Shown here piece after piece: positions 17,262 to 26,274 of a DNA stretch of 64,000 bases (position 1 is its first letter; each line of letters begins with the position of its first letter). The stretch lies in the NCBI RefSeq assembly GCF_002723955.1, contig NZ_BEWN01000002.1:186001-250000 (forward strand), read 5' to 3'. Below the pieces are notes generated by a model. It was given only the letters and a program-made list of their open reading frames with translations, had not been told where the DNA came from and made no database searches. This DNA is from Gluconobacter frateurii. Its GTDB lineage: Bacteria > Pseudomonadota > Alphaproteobacteria > Acetobacterales > Acetobacteraceae. The position numbers and the translations under genes were made by a program.

Positions 17262-17806
17262 TGTCCATTTTTCTTATTTTTGTTCTTTCCGCCCTCAACT
17301 TTCTCTCATTCAGCTGGGGGGTGCGCGGTCACTTCCAGATGGGAAATGGAATGCCTTTCCCAATGAAGGTTCTGTCCGCATGTAGCCTCGTTTTCTATGG
17401 GATATTCCTGATTTCAATGAAATCTGCGCATCTGGACTCTTGGGTCTTGGCAGGGACGACATTTCTTTTTGTTTCCGCGCTGGCTCTTTTTTGGTGGACC
17501 ATCGCTACAACCCGCAGGAATCGGCCAGATGTTGCACATCATGAAGCTGCTCCGCATCAGCTTTACTGCAATGGCCCCTATCGTATAGTCCGGCACCCTT
17601 TCTACTTGGCTTATCTCCTGTTCTGGATTGGGACGGCCGTGAGCGCTGGTGCGTGGCAGTGGCTGGGCGCGATTCTGTTTACCGTTTGGTATGGTTTGTT
17701 GGCTTATCAGGAAGAACGTCGTTTTATTCAGTCGGATCTTGGTGATATTTATGCGGATTATCAGAGAAAATCCTGGATGCTGTTCCCAGTACCCTGGTTA
17801 AAATAA
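17261..17806 (+). CDS. ICMT/PEMT-like integral membrane methyltransferase
   Basis: 181 residues, start chosen at 17261 for its TAATG coupling and internal GAGGAG site. It has about five hydrophobic helices and the family signature NGPYRIVRHPFYLAYLLFW, which binds S-adenosylmethionine in isoprenylcysteine carboxyl methyltransferases and phospholipid methyltransferases. It ends with ERRFIQSDLGDIYADYQRK, also usual. Such proteins methylate carboxyl or amino groups of lipid-like substrates at the membrane. Its neighbour could supply an N-acyl amino acid with a free carboxyl; that link is inference. Confidence 0.75.
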   Translation: MSIFLIFVLSALNFLSFSWGVRGHFQMGNGMPFPMKVLSACSLVFYGIFLISMKSAHLDSWVLAGTTFLFVSALALFWWTIATTRRNRPDVAHHEAAPHQLYCNGPYRIVRHPFYLAYLLFWIGTAVSAGAWQWLGAILFTVWYGLLAYQEERRFIQSDLGDIYADYQRKSWMLFPVPWLK

Positions 17807-17814
17807 AGAAAATA

Positions 17815-20106
17815 ATGGCGGGCGATAGTAAATCGATACAAATTCCGTTTTTGGAATATCTGACAAATATCTGGAAAATGTTCCAGATTAGTCAGCATGA
17901 CGAAAACGCGTCCTCACTTCGTCATGAGCAGGCATCGGTTCTATCGCACGTCATATGGTTGTTTTCCATCCTGGGAATCAGCAGCAGTACACTTTTTACT
18001 CTCCGATTTGGTAACGGTTTTCGGCTGCTGGTTTCTACTTTCTATATTTCGATCGTCTGTCTTTATCTTTTATTGATCGCCGCTAGCCTTCGCTGGCGGC
18101 GTGACCAGAACCATGACGCCCTTATTCGGACGTCAATTCGAATTCTTTTCGTTCTGGGGATCGTATGGGGTGGTTTGGTCAATATATTTGCCATGATGGT
18201 CGAGCATCCCGGTGAAGAAGGGGCTGTTTTCGGGCTCATCATGGGATTGGTCTCAACGCCCATGCTGGGTGTGCCAATCCGTGCCGCGCTGGCCTTCTTC
18301 TTTCCTATCAGTCTGTTTTGTACCATTGCAGCCTTGGTAACGCTTCAACCAGTCGAAAACGTTGCATTGCTGTCGTTCCTGGGCTTTCTGGCCTTTGCCT
18401 TTATCGGCATCGTCTACATGAACAAGACGTTTCTGGAACGTTCTATCGGCCGTTTGAATTTACAAAAGCAGCACGAAACTCTGCAGGTGTTTCTACGGGA
18501 ATACGAGCAGGTCGTATCAGACTGGTTATGGGAAACAGATGAAAATGGCTGTCTGCGGAACGTTACCGCACGGATGCGGCAGTTTTTTCAATCCTTTCCC
18601 GGCGAAATCGAAGGCCGCACTCTAGGGGCATTGGGGGTGCAGACTGAGCATTCATCAGATCTGGGTATCGATTATCATATTCGTCAACGTAAAGCTTTCA
18701 GGGATTTATCGGTTATTCTTCGTCAGGAGAGCGTGGAACGCTACCTGAAATTTACAGGATATCCGGTGCATGGTCGGAATGGCAGCTTCCTGGGATTCCG
18801 TGGTGTTGCATCAGATGTTACGGAACAATGGAAAGCCCAGAAGCGTATACGTTATCTGGCGATGCATGATGACCTGACGGGTGCATTGAGCCGAACGGCA
18901 TTTCTGGAAGCCATGCACGAATGTTGTGCAATGCAGCATCCCTTTGCGCTTCTGCAGGTCGATCTGGATCATTTCAAACCTATCAATGACGAATTCGGCC
19001 ACGCAGTGGGAGACAGCATGCTCAAGGCCCTGTCTGAACGTATTCGAAGCGTCATTGGCCCTGATCATCTGATTGGGAGGCTGGGAGGTGACGAATTCGC
19101 CGTACTTCTGCACGATGCTAACGAACGGGAAGCTGTTGCACGCAGTCAGGATATTGTTCGAATTCTGAATGGAGAGTTAAGCGCAGGGAAGGTTACGCTG
19201 GCGCCCAGCGTCAGCATCGGTATTGCGGTCGCGCCTGTTCATGGAGAAACGACGGACCTTCTGTTTCGAAGATCAGATCTCGCTCTGTATGCTGCCAAAG
19301 AGCGTCGCAATATCTGCTGTCTTTTCGAAGAGAGCATGGAAGTCAGCTATTTCAACCGGATCAGGCTGAGAGCTGACCTGATGAATGCTCTGGAAAGAAA
19401 CGAGTTCTTTCTGGATTACCAGCCGATCTTTGATACCTTCACGCGTAGACCTGTTTCCGTGGAAGCACTTGTGCGCTGGCAGCACCCGACGGATGGCGTG
19501 GTCGGACCCAACCATTTTATTGCGACAGCAGAAAGCTGCGATCTGATTGAAGAGCTCGGCGCCTATGTGCTGCACGCAGCCTGTAGTGAGGCGATGAACT
19601 GGTCAACGCCTCTTCCGGTCGCCGTCAATATTTCTCCGAAACAACTTCGCTCGGGGAGGCTGCCGGTTATTGTTCAGGACTGCCTTTTCCGGACGTCCCT
19701 TCCGGCGGAGCGGCTTGTTCTGGAAGTGACTGAAAGCGTCTTTCTGGCTGAAACAGCCCGAACCCTCATGCAACTCGCAGCGATCCGGGCCTTAGGCGTT
19801 CGGCTGGTGCTTGATGATTTCGGAACGGGTTATTCATCCCTGACTTATCTGCGTGGTTTTGATGTGGATGGAATTAAGGTTGATGCCTCTTTTACAAGAG
19901 ATATCGTCCAGTCCCGGAAAGTCGCAGCCATCGTTCGCACGATTGCGCGTTTGGCTTGTGACATGAATGTCTATGTGGTTGCTGAAGGGGTTGAGACGGA
20001 CGAGCAACTGAACTGGCTGGAGCAGAACGGCATCGCTTTTGCTCAGGGCTACCTGCTGGGGCGTCCGCAGAGTCCCGAAAAATTGCAGTCTCTTCTCGCT
20101 TCCTGA
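17815..20106 (+). CDS. Membrane-bound diguanylate cyclase/phosphodiesterase (PAS-GGDEF-EAL)
   Basis: 763 residues. Residues 40-220 hold about six membrane helices, followed by a PAS-like region (WLWETDENGCLRNVT; FRGVASDVTEQWKAQKRIR) to about 350. The GGDEF motif is intact at 424-428, but no RxxD inhibitory site lies before it. The EAL domain keeps EAL at 550-552, NISPKQL, LDDFGTGYSS, KVDASF and AEGVET, so phosphodiesterase activity is likely as well. It starts eight bases after the methyltransferase-like gene, in the same transcript. It should change the c-di-GMP level in response to a membrane or PAS signal. Confidence 0.92.
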   Translation: MAGDSKSIQIPFLEYLTNIWKMFQISQHDENASSLRHEQASVLSHVIWLFSILGISSSTLFTLRFGNGFRLLVSTFYISIVCLYLLLIAASLRWRRDQNHDALIRTSIRILFVLGIVWGGLVNIFAMMVEHPGEEGAVFGLIMGLVSTPMLGVPIRAALAFFFPISLFCTIAALVTLQPVENVALLSFLGFLAFAFIGIVYMNKTFLERSIGRLNLQKQHETLQVFLREYEQVVSDWLWETDENGCLRNVTARMRQFFQSFPGEIEGRTLGALGVQTEHSSDLGIDYHIRQRKAFRDLSVILRQESVERYLKFTGYPVHGRNGSFLGFRGVASDVTEQWKAQKRIRYLAMHDDLTGALSRTAFLEAMHECCAMQHPFALLQVDLDHFKPINDEFGHAVGDSMLKALSERIRSVIGPDHLIGRLGGDEFAVLLHDANEREAVARSQDIVRILNGELSAGKVTLAPSVSIGIAVAPVHGETTDLLFRRSDLALYAAKERRNICCLFEESMEVSYFNRIRLRADLMNALERNEFFLDYQPIFDTFTRRPVSVEALVRWQHPTDGVVGPNHFIATAESCDLIEELGAYVLHAACSEAMNWSTPLPVAVNISPKQLRSGRLPVIVQDCLFRTSLPAERLVLEVTESVFLAETARTLMQLAAIRALGVRLVLDDFGTGYSSLTYLRGFDVDGIKVDASFTRDIVQSRKVAAIVRTIARLACDMNVYVVAEGVETDEQLNWLEQNGIAFAQGYLLGRPQSPEKLQSLLAS

Positions 20107-20122
20107 CGCGGTCCATCTTGAA

Positions 20123-20150
20123 AGTCGGGGTGGCTGAAACCACCCCGACT
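20123..20150. terminator. Bidirectional hairpin between convergent genes
   Basis: AGTCGGGGTGG and CCACCCCGACT form an 11-pair perfect stem with loop CTGAAA, centred between the GGDEF/EAL stop and the M61 peptidase stop. T runs are weak, but position and strength favour a shared terminator. Confidence 0.7.
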
Positions 20151-20156
20151 GTGTGC

Positions 20157-22094
20157 TCAGCGCGGCGTGTAAATAGCGCTCAGGTAATCGGTGGTACCAT
20201 CAACACGTTCCAGATGGGGGTAGCGCAGACCCTCATGATAGGGGATGGAAACCGTATTGATATGCTCTCCTGACTTCACAACCAGACGGATAGTCTGCTT
20301 CGGATCTTTCTGGGCATCCGTAATCGCATGGCGCAGACGATCACTGGTGTATGACATGTCATTAACGGCAAGAATGGTTTCTCCCGACGTCAGACCGGCC
20401 TTGAAGGCTGGGCTCATCCAATGAACCCGAGCGGTCTTGCCGGAGCTGGTCACGGTCATTCCTAGCGAGAATGTCAGATCCAGGCTGTGCCGCATACCTT
20501 CCATGGCTTTGATGAAAGATGTTGGCTTGTCCGTGTAAACCAGCTTGTACCCGCCGTTCTTCAGGCCATCCAGAGGGGCGTGTGGCTGGATGGTGTCCAG
20601 ACGGTCATGCAGGAACTTCGCCCAGTCATAGGGCTGTACGCTGTTCAGCGTCGCCGCAACTTCATCGAACTGATAGGGGCTGACAATGAAGCTGCCGTTA
20701 TTCGTGCCGAAGAAGGCTTTGGCAAAATCGTCGAGAGATTTCTGCCCGTTCGACAGCTTGCGGATCAGCGTATCGGCATCCAGCCAGACCAGTTGGCCTT
20801 CGACGTAGTAATCTTCCGAACGCTGCCAGTCGCGCCATGACAGGGGGGCACGCTGGGCAATGACTGGATCATTGGTGGTGTCTTCAAGCGGGCGCCAGAG
20901 ACGGCCGGACTGATTGTCATAAGTCGCCGCCATGTAGGCCAGTGCTTCAAAGCCCTGATCCTTTGTGACCAGCCCTGAACGCGCGGCCAGCACATTTCCC
21001 CAGTACTGGGTCTGTCCCTCGTAAACCCACAGTAGGGACCCACGCTGCGGAACATTGAAGTTCGGTGCCCACATATCAGCCGGGCGGCGATATTTGCCGT
21101 TCCAGGAATGGGTGTACTCATGCGCCAGAAGGTCGCGTTCCGGGAAGGTCTTGTCCCATTCCGTGAAATAACCCGGAGCTGCTGCATTTTCGCTGGACTG
21201 ATGATGCTCAAGACCGATCATGCCCAACTCTTCCGTCAGGGCGAGCAGGAAGTCGTAATGATCGTAATGATGAGAGCCAAAGAGCGTCGTCGCCTGACGA
21301 ACAAGATTACGATGAGCTTCAATCTGGGCCGGGGTGGCATTCAGGGAGTCAGGGTCGTCTGCGACCACATTCAGGGCCACCGGCACATGGTCCGGACCGG
21401 TCAGATCGATTTTCCGGAAATAACGGCCCGCGTAGATCGGGGAGTCGACCAGAGTGTTATAGGTCGTGGCGTTAAAATGCGTCTCATCGCCGTAAGCGGT
21501 GGCGCGGAGAGCCGAGCCAATCTGCCAGCCATGTGGAACCAGAACGCTCGGCTTTACCGTAATGTCGCGCGTGAAATAGCCAGCCGGATAAAGCGAAACC
21601 TGATCCCACTGCACATTCACGATCGAAGGCGTCATGACGACGCGGCCCTGCTCCGGGGTGACTGGTGACAGAAGCTGGAAATGCAGATCCAGCGTCGGCG
21701 TGGTCGCGGAAACCGGAATGTGGAAGGCGGCAACATTGACGTTGTCCCGCTTCCAGGAAACGGTTTTTCCACCAGACTGAACCTTCAGGCTGGCAAGCTG
21801 CTCAATGACGCCGGTCGGGGAATGGTCACCTGGGATCCACATGGGATACAGAAGGATCATCTCGCCCTTCTGCATGGCCTCTTTCGGAACCGGAACCGTT
21901 TCATGAATGGACATGATGTGGTGTGCGGTGTCAGTCGCATCAACTGAAACTGAGAGAGTGCCGGGGAAAGGCTTGTCCTGTGGATCGGGGACGACCGGAG
22001 GCAGCGGTAATGGTGCCGGCTGTGGTTGGGCGAGAGCTGGAGAGACCAGCCCACTGAAAGCCGTCAGTGCAACCAGGAGGCGTAAGCGCATCAT
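20157..22094 (-). CDS. M61-family (glycyl aminopeptidase-like) periplasmic metallopeptidase
   Basis: 645 residues with a signal peptide (cut after ALA near residue 22) and a Pro-rich start. The zinc motif HEYTHSW is at 325-331 and the third ligand Glu is probably E359 in WVYEGQTQYWG; GLEHHQSS at 294-301 is also conserved in M61. The C-terminal 100 residues or so form a PDZ-type domain (SPAFKAGLTSGETILAVND). Such enzymes trim N-terminal Gly or Ala from peptides. A short hairpin lies upstream of its start. Alone, with no operon partner. Confidence 0.85.
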   Translation of the reverse strand: MMRLRLLVALTAFSGLVSPALAQPQPAPLPLPPVVPDPQDKPFPGTLSVSVDATDTAHHIMSIHETVPVPKEAMQKGEMILLYPMWIPGDHSPTGVIEQLASLKVQSGGKTVSWKRDNVNVAAFHIPVSATTPTLDLHFQLLSPVTPEQGRVVMTPSIVNVQWDQVSLYPAGYFTRDITVKPSVLVPHGWQIGSALRATAYGDETHFNATTYNTLVDSPIYAGRYFRKIDLTGPDHVPVALNVVADDPDSLNATPAQIEAHRNLVRQATTLFGSHHYDHYDFLLALTEELGMIGLEHHQSSENAAAPGYFTEWDKTFPERDLLAHEYTHSWNGKYRRPADMWAPNFNVPQRGSLLWVYEGQTQYWGNVLAARSGLVTKDQGFEALAYMAATYDNQSGRLWRPLEDTTNDPVIAQRAPLSWRDWQRSEDYYVEGQLVWLDADTLIRKLSNGQKSLDDFAKAFFGTNNGSFIVSPYQFDEVAATLNSVQPYDWAKFLHDRLDTIQPHAPLDGLKNGGYKLVYTDKPTSFIKAMEGMRHSLDLTFSLGMTVTSSGKTARVHWMSPAFKAGLTSGETILAVNDMSYTSDRLRHAITDAQKDPKQTIRLVVKSGEHINTVSIPYHEGLRYPHLERVDGTTDYLSAIYTPR

Positions 22095-22136
22095 AGGACA
22101 GGTTCCGGTTTGTAAATCAAAGTCCTTCCTGCCCTA

Positions 22137-22167
22137 ATTGCCTCAGGCGATGCACACAAGAGGCAAT
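22137..22167 (-). terminator. Weak hairpin after the repeat-bearing glycan gene
   Basis: ATTGCCTC and GAGGCAAT form an 8-pair stem with a 15-base loop, 15 bases after the stop of the 22182-23357 gene. No T run follows, so the call is tentative; it may also lie in the leader of the M61 gene. Confidence 0.35.
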
Positions 22168-22181
22168 GAATTCGATAACAC

Positions 22182-23357
22182 TTAGGCGCGTGGCTTGTAG
22201 CCCATCTTATGTCCAACGATCATGTAATGATCGAGGAGCGTATCATATCGCCCCATGGCAACGTCCATCGCCGCAGAAGGATAGGCGTTCGCATAGTATT
22301 TATCGTCGAACTGGACAGGATGTTTTCCTTCCCAGAAGCCATCACTGCAGAAATGATTGATCAGACCAACGGCTCCATAAGTGCTATGGAAGGAACTGAT
22401 ATCTCCATAGGTATTGAGATAATCCGTTACGCTGAAAACGCTCAATGCATCATTGAGGGTGGGTTTGTTGGGGCAAGCGCATGCTTGCCTTAACTCTTCT
22501 GTGGGCACGTACTGCCAGGCGGTCCGTACAGGGTCGAGATATTCCCGATAATGTGAAACATCGCGCGAGTGATAAATCGGGAAAACATAGAATTCATAGC
22601 GAGGATCATCAAATGGTAGCAGCATTGACGAGCGATGTTGCTTTGGAGAAAGGACGCCAGCAACTGGAAAAAAGATTTTCTTCGCGTCCGAAAGCCATGC
22701 GGCAAGCCATGAAAAAGTACTTAATGCAGGTACAATGTAGTGTGACCGGCGAATGTAATCGAAGTCCAGCGCTTCCCCACGTGACGCAATAAAGCGCGCA
22801 CCGGGGAAACGCTGTTTTAGTTCGTCCAGATAGGGAGAGGGCGTCAATTGGCCATAGAAAATCGGCTTCTTGCCTGTTTTCTGGATGAGGTGTTCATAAA
22901 ATTCAGGAGGGAGCACGGTGTAGTCGGGGTGCAGCCCAGTCAGGATTTCACCGCCGCGAATATTGATGACAAGGTCGTCCGGACCACCATACTGATCATT
23001 GTCTGAACAAAAGGGGAAAAGCTTTTCGTATCCTGCGGTTCTCCGATCAGGGAAGTTCTCAACATGCTGGCTGTAGCCTTCGAGACTGATAAATGCCGCA
23101 TTTGAATTTGGAAGAATGTGGCGATAGCCATCGTTGGAAAGACGACCATGAACACGGGAGTTGATATATTCCCGATCATGAATTCCAAAACTTCGACTGG
23201 TATCAATGTCAGGAATTGAAATGTTAAAAAGCGGAATTCTTACATTGCAGACAGTGCCATAACCCAGATCTGACTGCAGTTTCAAAGCAGACAGATACAT
23301 CATCATGATGTTTCCGGTATTGCCGTGCAGCGATACTTTTATTGTAAGATCTTTCAT
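22182..23357 (-). CDS. Putative glycosyltransferase-like protein with C-terminal YLxxYxD-type repeats
   Basis: 391 residues from the ATG at 23357 (a GTG 39 bases upstream is possible). The start TIKVSLHGNTGNIMMMYLSA recalls the GGLGNQMFQYA opening of fucosyltransferase-like enzymes, and NIRGGEIL plus FIASRGEALDFDYIRRS have the look of that fold, but I cannot assign the family. The last 85 residues contain two copies of a Y-x-x-x-Y-x-D ... G-x-x-E-G-K/R type unit (YLNTYGDISSF...GFWEGKHP; YYANAYPSAAM...HYMIVGHKMG), known from surface and glycan-related proteins. Probably acts in cell-surface polysaccharide synthesis. Confidence 0.5.
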   Translation of the reverse strand: MKDLTIKVSLHGNTGNIMMMYLSALKLQSDLGYGTVCNVRIPLFNISIPDIDTSRSFGIHDREYINSRVHGRLSNDGYRHILPNSNAAFISLEGYSQHVENFPDRRTAGYEKLFPFCSDNDQYGGPDDLVINIRGGEILTGLHPDYTVLPPEFYEHLIQKTGKKPIFYGQLTPSPYLDELKQRFPGARFIASRGEALDFDYIRRSHYIVPALSTFSWLAAWLSDAKKIFFPVAGVLSPKQHRSSMLLPFDDPRYEFYVFPIYHSRDVSHYREYLDPVRTAWQYVPTEELRQACACPNKPTLNDALSVFSVTDYLNTYGDISSFHSTYGAVGLINHFCSDGFWEGKHPVQFDDKYYANAYPSAAMDVAMGRYDTLLDHYMIVGHKMGYKPRA

Positions 23358-23447
23358 GGTCTGCAATCCGGTTGTAGTTTGGTGCAACCATATCACCCAC
23401 TGAAACAGGGGTCCATTGCTGGCCCCTGCTGGACGTCATCAGTGAGT

Positions 23448-24050
23448 TCAGACGTTTTCCGGAATACAGGGTAGAATGGACCATCCGTTCTCTGATGGTG
23501 TTAAATACAGCGGGACAGCATTGGGCAAGCGAACATTCACGGGTAGGCTCATGCCTGCCCGAAGGCTCCTGAACAGAGCACCATGTGCCACAAAAAGGGG
23601 CGTCCCTGCGTCTTCCAGCGTTCTGTTGACGGCATTCACTGCGCGGGCCTGAAGCGTTGCGAAGCTTTCCGCACCTTCAGGGGTGTAGCCATCCTCAATC
23701 CATGGATCGTACCATTCTCCCATGGGGTGGCCTTCCTGTATGCCAAAGCAGACTTCCTTAAGTTCGGGGTCGACAATCAGAGGAAGGTCTGGTCCCCCGC
23801 TATGGCGAATGGCGTCACGGGTATATTCGGCTGTAATGAGCGCGCGGGAGAGTGGAGAGGCAATGATCCGATCAAACGGGGTCTCCCCGTTCCGGAACAG
23901 ATCCGCAAGAATCCGTCCAGCCCGACTTGCCTGCGCCAGCCCGGTGGCATTCAGAGGAATATCAGTCCGGCCTTGAGAAAGGCCCCGAAGATTCCAGTCA
24001 GTTTCACCATGACGCAGATACCAGTAAGGCTTGGTAATGATCTTCGGCAT
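23448..24050 (-). CDS. Histidine phosphatase family protein (phosphoglycerate-mutase-like)
   Basis: 200 residues. The catalytic RHGETDWN is at 13-20, followed by LSQGRTDIPLNATGLAQA; ASPLSRALITAEYT and PELKEVCFGIQEGHPMGEW supply the second Arg and the Glu, and FVAHGALFRSLRA the second catalytic His. The lack of long insertions makes it a broad histidine phosphatase (GpmB/CobC-like) rather than a glycolytic mutase; substrate unknown. It lies 27 bases after prs on the same strand, so co-transcription is likely. Confidence 0.85.
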   Translation of the reverse strand: MPKIITKPYWYLRHGETDWNLRGLSQGRTDIPLNATGLAQASRAGRILADLFRNGETPFDRIIASPLSRALITAEYTRDAIRHSGGPDLPLIVDPELKEVCFGIQEGHPMGEWYDPWIEDGYTPEGAESFATLQARAVNAVNRTLEDAGTPLFVAHGALFRSLRAGMSLPVNVRLPNAVPLYLTPSENGWSILPCIPENV

Positions 24051-24077
24051 AGTGAAACCTTCGGAGTTGGGGAAAAC

Positions 24078-25010
24078 TCAGTCGAAGAGAGAAGAGACCG
24101 AGCTTTCGTCTGCGACAGCGCTCATGGCGCGAGCCAGAAGATTGGCAGTCGTAATCTGGCGAATGTTTGGCGTGTCGAGCAGCGCTTGTGTGGCAGGGAT
24201 GCTGTCCGTCAGGGTCAGCATGTTCAAAGGACTGTTTTTCACGCGTTCGCACGCATTGCCAGTCAGAACGCCGTGAGTGACATAGGCCTCAACGCCTTCT
24301 GCGCCACGGCTCATGAGGGCATTGGCAGCGTTGCAGAGGGATCCGCCACTGTCCACGATGTCATCGACCAGTACGCAGTAGCGGCCGGAAACATCCCCGA
24401 TCACGTTCATGACTTCCGAAACACCTGCGCGCTCACGACGCTTGTCAATGATGGCCAGATCAACATTCAGACGCTGTGCGAGCTGACGGGCACGGACCAC
24501 ACCACCCACATCCGGGGAAACGATCATCAGCTCACGGTCCGGCAAACGCGTTTTGAGATCGCGGACAAAGAGCGGTGCTGCGTAAAGGTTATCCGTTGGG
24601 ATGTCGAAGAACCCCTGGATCTGCATCGCGTGCAGATCCATCGTCAGGATACGGTTGGCGCCAGCTTCCGTCAGAAGGTTCGCCACCAGCTTGGCGCTGA
24701 TGGGCGTACGCGGGCCGGACTTACGGTCCTGACGGGCATATCCAAAATAGGGCATGACGGCCGTGACGCGCTTGGCAGAGCCGCGACGCAGGGCGTCCAG
24801 CATCACCAGCAGCTCCATGAGATGATCGTTTGTCGGCATGCAGGTGCTCTGCACGACGAAAACGTCCTCACCGCGGACGTTCTCCTGAATTTCGACAAAC
24901 ACTTCACCATCGGCAAAGCGTTTGACGACTGTTTTGCACAGGGGCATCCGCAGTTCGTTCGCCACCGCACGGGCCAGCGGCAGATTACTGTTGCAGGCAA
25001 CGATCTTCAT
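24078..25010 (-). CDS. prs: Ribose-phosphate pyrophosphokinase
   Basis: 310 residues, standard length. It makes PRPP from ribose 5-phosphate and ATP for nucleotide, histidine, tryptophan and NAD synthesis. Visible are the N-terminal [43 protein letters not shown] at the ATP site, [18 protein letters not shown], and the PRPP loop [17 protein letters not shown]. It is divergent from the GT61 gene and precedes the histidine phosphatase gene on the same strand. Confidence 0.96.
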   Translation of the reverse strand: MKIVACNSNLPLARAVANELRMPLCKTVVKRFADGEVFVEIQENVRGEDVFVVQSTCMPTNDHLMELLVMLDALRRGSAKRVTAVMPYFGYARQDRKSGPRTPISAKLVANLLTEAGANRILTMDLHAMQIQGFFDIPTDNLYAAPLFVRDLKTRLPDRELMIVSPDVGGVVRARQLAQRLNVDLAIIDKRRERAGVSEVMNVIGDVSGRYCVLVDDIVDSGGSLCNAANALMSRGAEGVEAYVTHGVLTGNACERVKNSPLNMLTLTDSIPATQALLDTPNIRQITTANLLARAMSAVADESSVSSLFD

Positions 25011-25210
25011 GAAAACGGCCTCGTCCGGTATCCGTCAGGGGGAGAATTGCGCGCTTTCTAACAGCGGACCTTCCCGCTGTCATCTGTTCTGCGACATTCT
25101 TTGAGAATGGAGTCAGACTTGATGTGGCAGAGGATGCAGGCGAAACACATCAGAAGACTGTCTTTGCGGCCCCTTTCAAAGGTCGCTTCACGCTTCGGAA
25201 AGGTCAGAAC

Positions 25211-26227
25211 ATGCCCCTGAAAGACTGTACGGGTTTTGTTGGCAGAAGACTTCTGATTCAGGACCTTCCCAATGAGCGGGAAGCCAGAAATGCTGTATTC
25301 ATTCCGCCAGGAAATGGCCCGGAATGGGGACTTTTTGACCCTTCAGGCCGCAGTGTTCCGGAAGCCATGGTCTACACTGGCGCTGGAGGCCTCCATACAC
25401 CGCTTTGCTCGCGAACAACGCAGACCCTTCCGGAATGTCCGGTGGCCAGTGATGCGTTCGACTACGTGTTTGTCGGAAATCTGGACCCGTCTTACGCTTA
25501 CTTTCTGGCGAACTCTTTTTCGAGGCTTTGGAGTCTGCCGGCCTACCGCAGAAGCGGACTCAGGGTCGTTTTCAGTAGCTCGCACTCCATCGCACAGTTG
25601 ATGCAACAGGATTACTTCCGACTCATTGTGACAGCCCTGGGGCTGTCGGAGCAGAATTTCCTGCAGGTTGTTGCACCTCTTCGTTTCCCCAGGATCAGGG
25701 TAGCAGCAGCAGCTTTTGAAGAGCTTTCGCTGATTCATACTGTGTTTGCCGATCTGGCCCATCATGTTGGTCGTCAGGTTCTCCCTGAAGGAGCGCAGGT
25801 TCAACCAGGGCGTGTTCTGTTTTTTTCACAGGAAACGCTGAAACAGGGAAATGTCCGCGTCGAAAACGAGGCTGTGCTGACTGCGGCACTGCGTGAACGC
25901 GGCGTTGGAATCATTCATCCTCATCAGATGACTTTCCGGGACCAACTCAAGCTCTGGGCCTCAAATCCGCTGGTCATCGCTTATAATGATGCTTGCCTGC
26001 ACACTAGTATTTTCTTCCCGCAACGTCGGGTGATTACCTTGGCGCATGGATCTGATATGTGGGTCAATCAGTGCCTGGTGGACATGGCAAATGGCAATGA
26101 TGCGCGATATCTCCATGACACGGCTGGTCTGGAACCAGTGGGTGCCGGCCATGGCTTCCACATGAATTACCGTATCCCTGATCCAGAGGAGCTCGCGAGC
26201 GAGTTGGTGGAGTTCGCGCTGGGCTAG
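25211..26227 (+). CDS. Glycosyltransferase family 61 (DUF563) protein
   Basis: 338 residues from the ATG at 25211, which follows GGAAAGG by seven bases; a GTG at 25124 would add 29 residues. The DUF563 pattern is seen in LLIQDLPNEREARNAVFIPP, DYVFVGNLDPSYAYFLANSF, and the C-terminal LFFSQETLKQGN ... NPLVIAYNDACLHTSIFFPQ. GT61 enzymes transfer xylose, GlcNAc or related sugars. In this family an E followed by a conserved small-residue run near the end marks the nucleotide-sugar site. Its relative at 1-320 is the partial gene. Likely glycan role; acceptor unknown. Confidence 0.75.
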   Translation: MPLKDCTGFVGRRLLIQDLPNEREARNAVFIPPGNGPEWGLFDPSGRSVPEAMVYTGAGGLHTPLCSRTTQTLPECPVASDAFDYVFVGNLDPSYAYFLANSFSRLWSLPAYRRSGLRVVFSSSHSIAQLMQQDYFRLIVTALGLSEQNFLQVVAPLRFPRIRVAAAAFEELSLIHTVFADLAHHVGRQVLPEGAQVQPGRVLFFSQETLKQGNVRVENEAVLTAALRERGVGIIHPHQMTFRDQLKLWASNPLVIAYNDACLHTSIFFPQRRVITLAHGSDMWVNQCLVDMANGNDARYLHDTAGLEPVGAGHGFHMNYRIPDPEELASELVEFALG

Positions 26228-26232
26228 TGTCG

Positions 26233-26268
26233 AAAAACACGGCGCACAGGTTAGCTGTATGCGCCGTG
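26233..26268 (-). terminator. Intrinsic terminator of the outer-membrane barrel gene
   Basis: On the minus strand CACGGCGCA and TGCGCCGTG form a 9-pair stem, with a small inner CAG/CTG stem, followed by TTTTT. It ends the gene at 26275-27201 and also lies after the convergent GT61 gene, though the plus-strand side has no T run. Confidence 0.8.
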
Positions 26269-26274
26269 ATTGGC

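Noticed and set aside
23583-25061. 492-codon plus-strand open frame
   Set aside because: It lies antisense to the histidine phosphatase and prs genes, both certain from motifs. Its protein has no family pattern and looks like a byproduct of codon bias.
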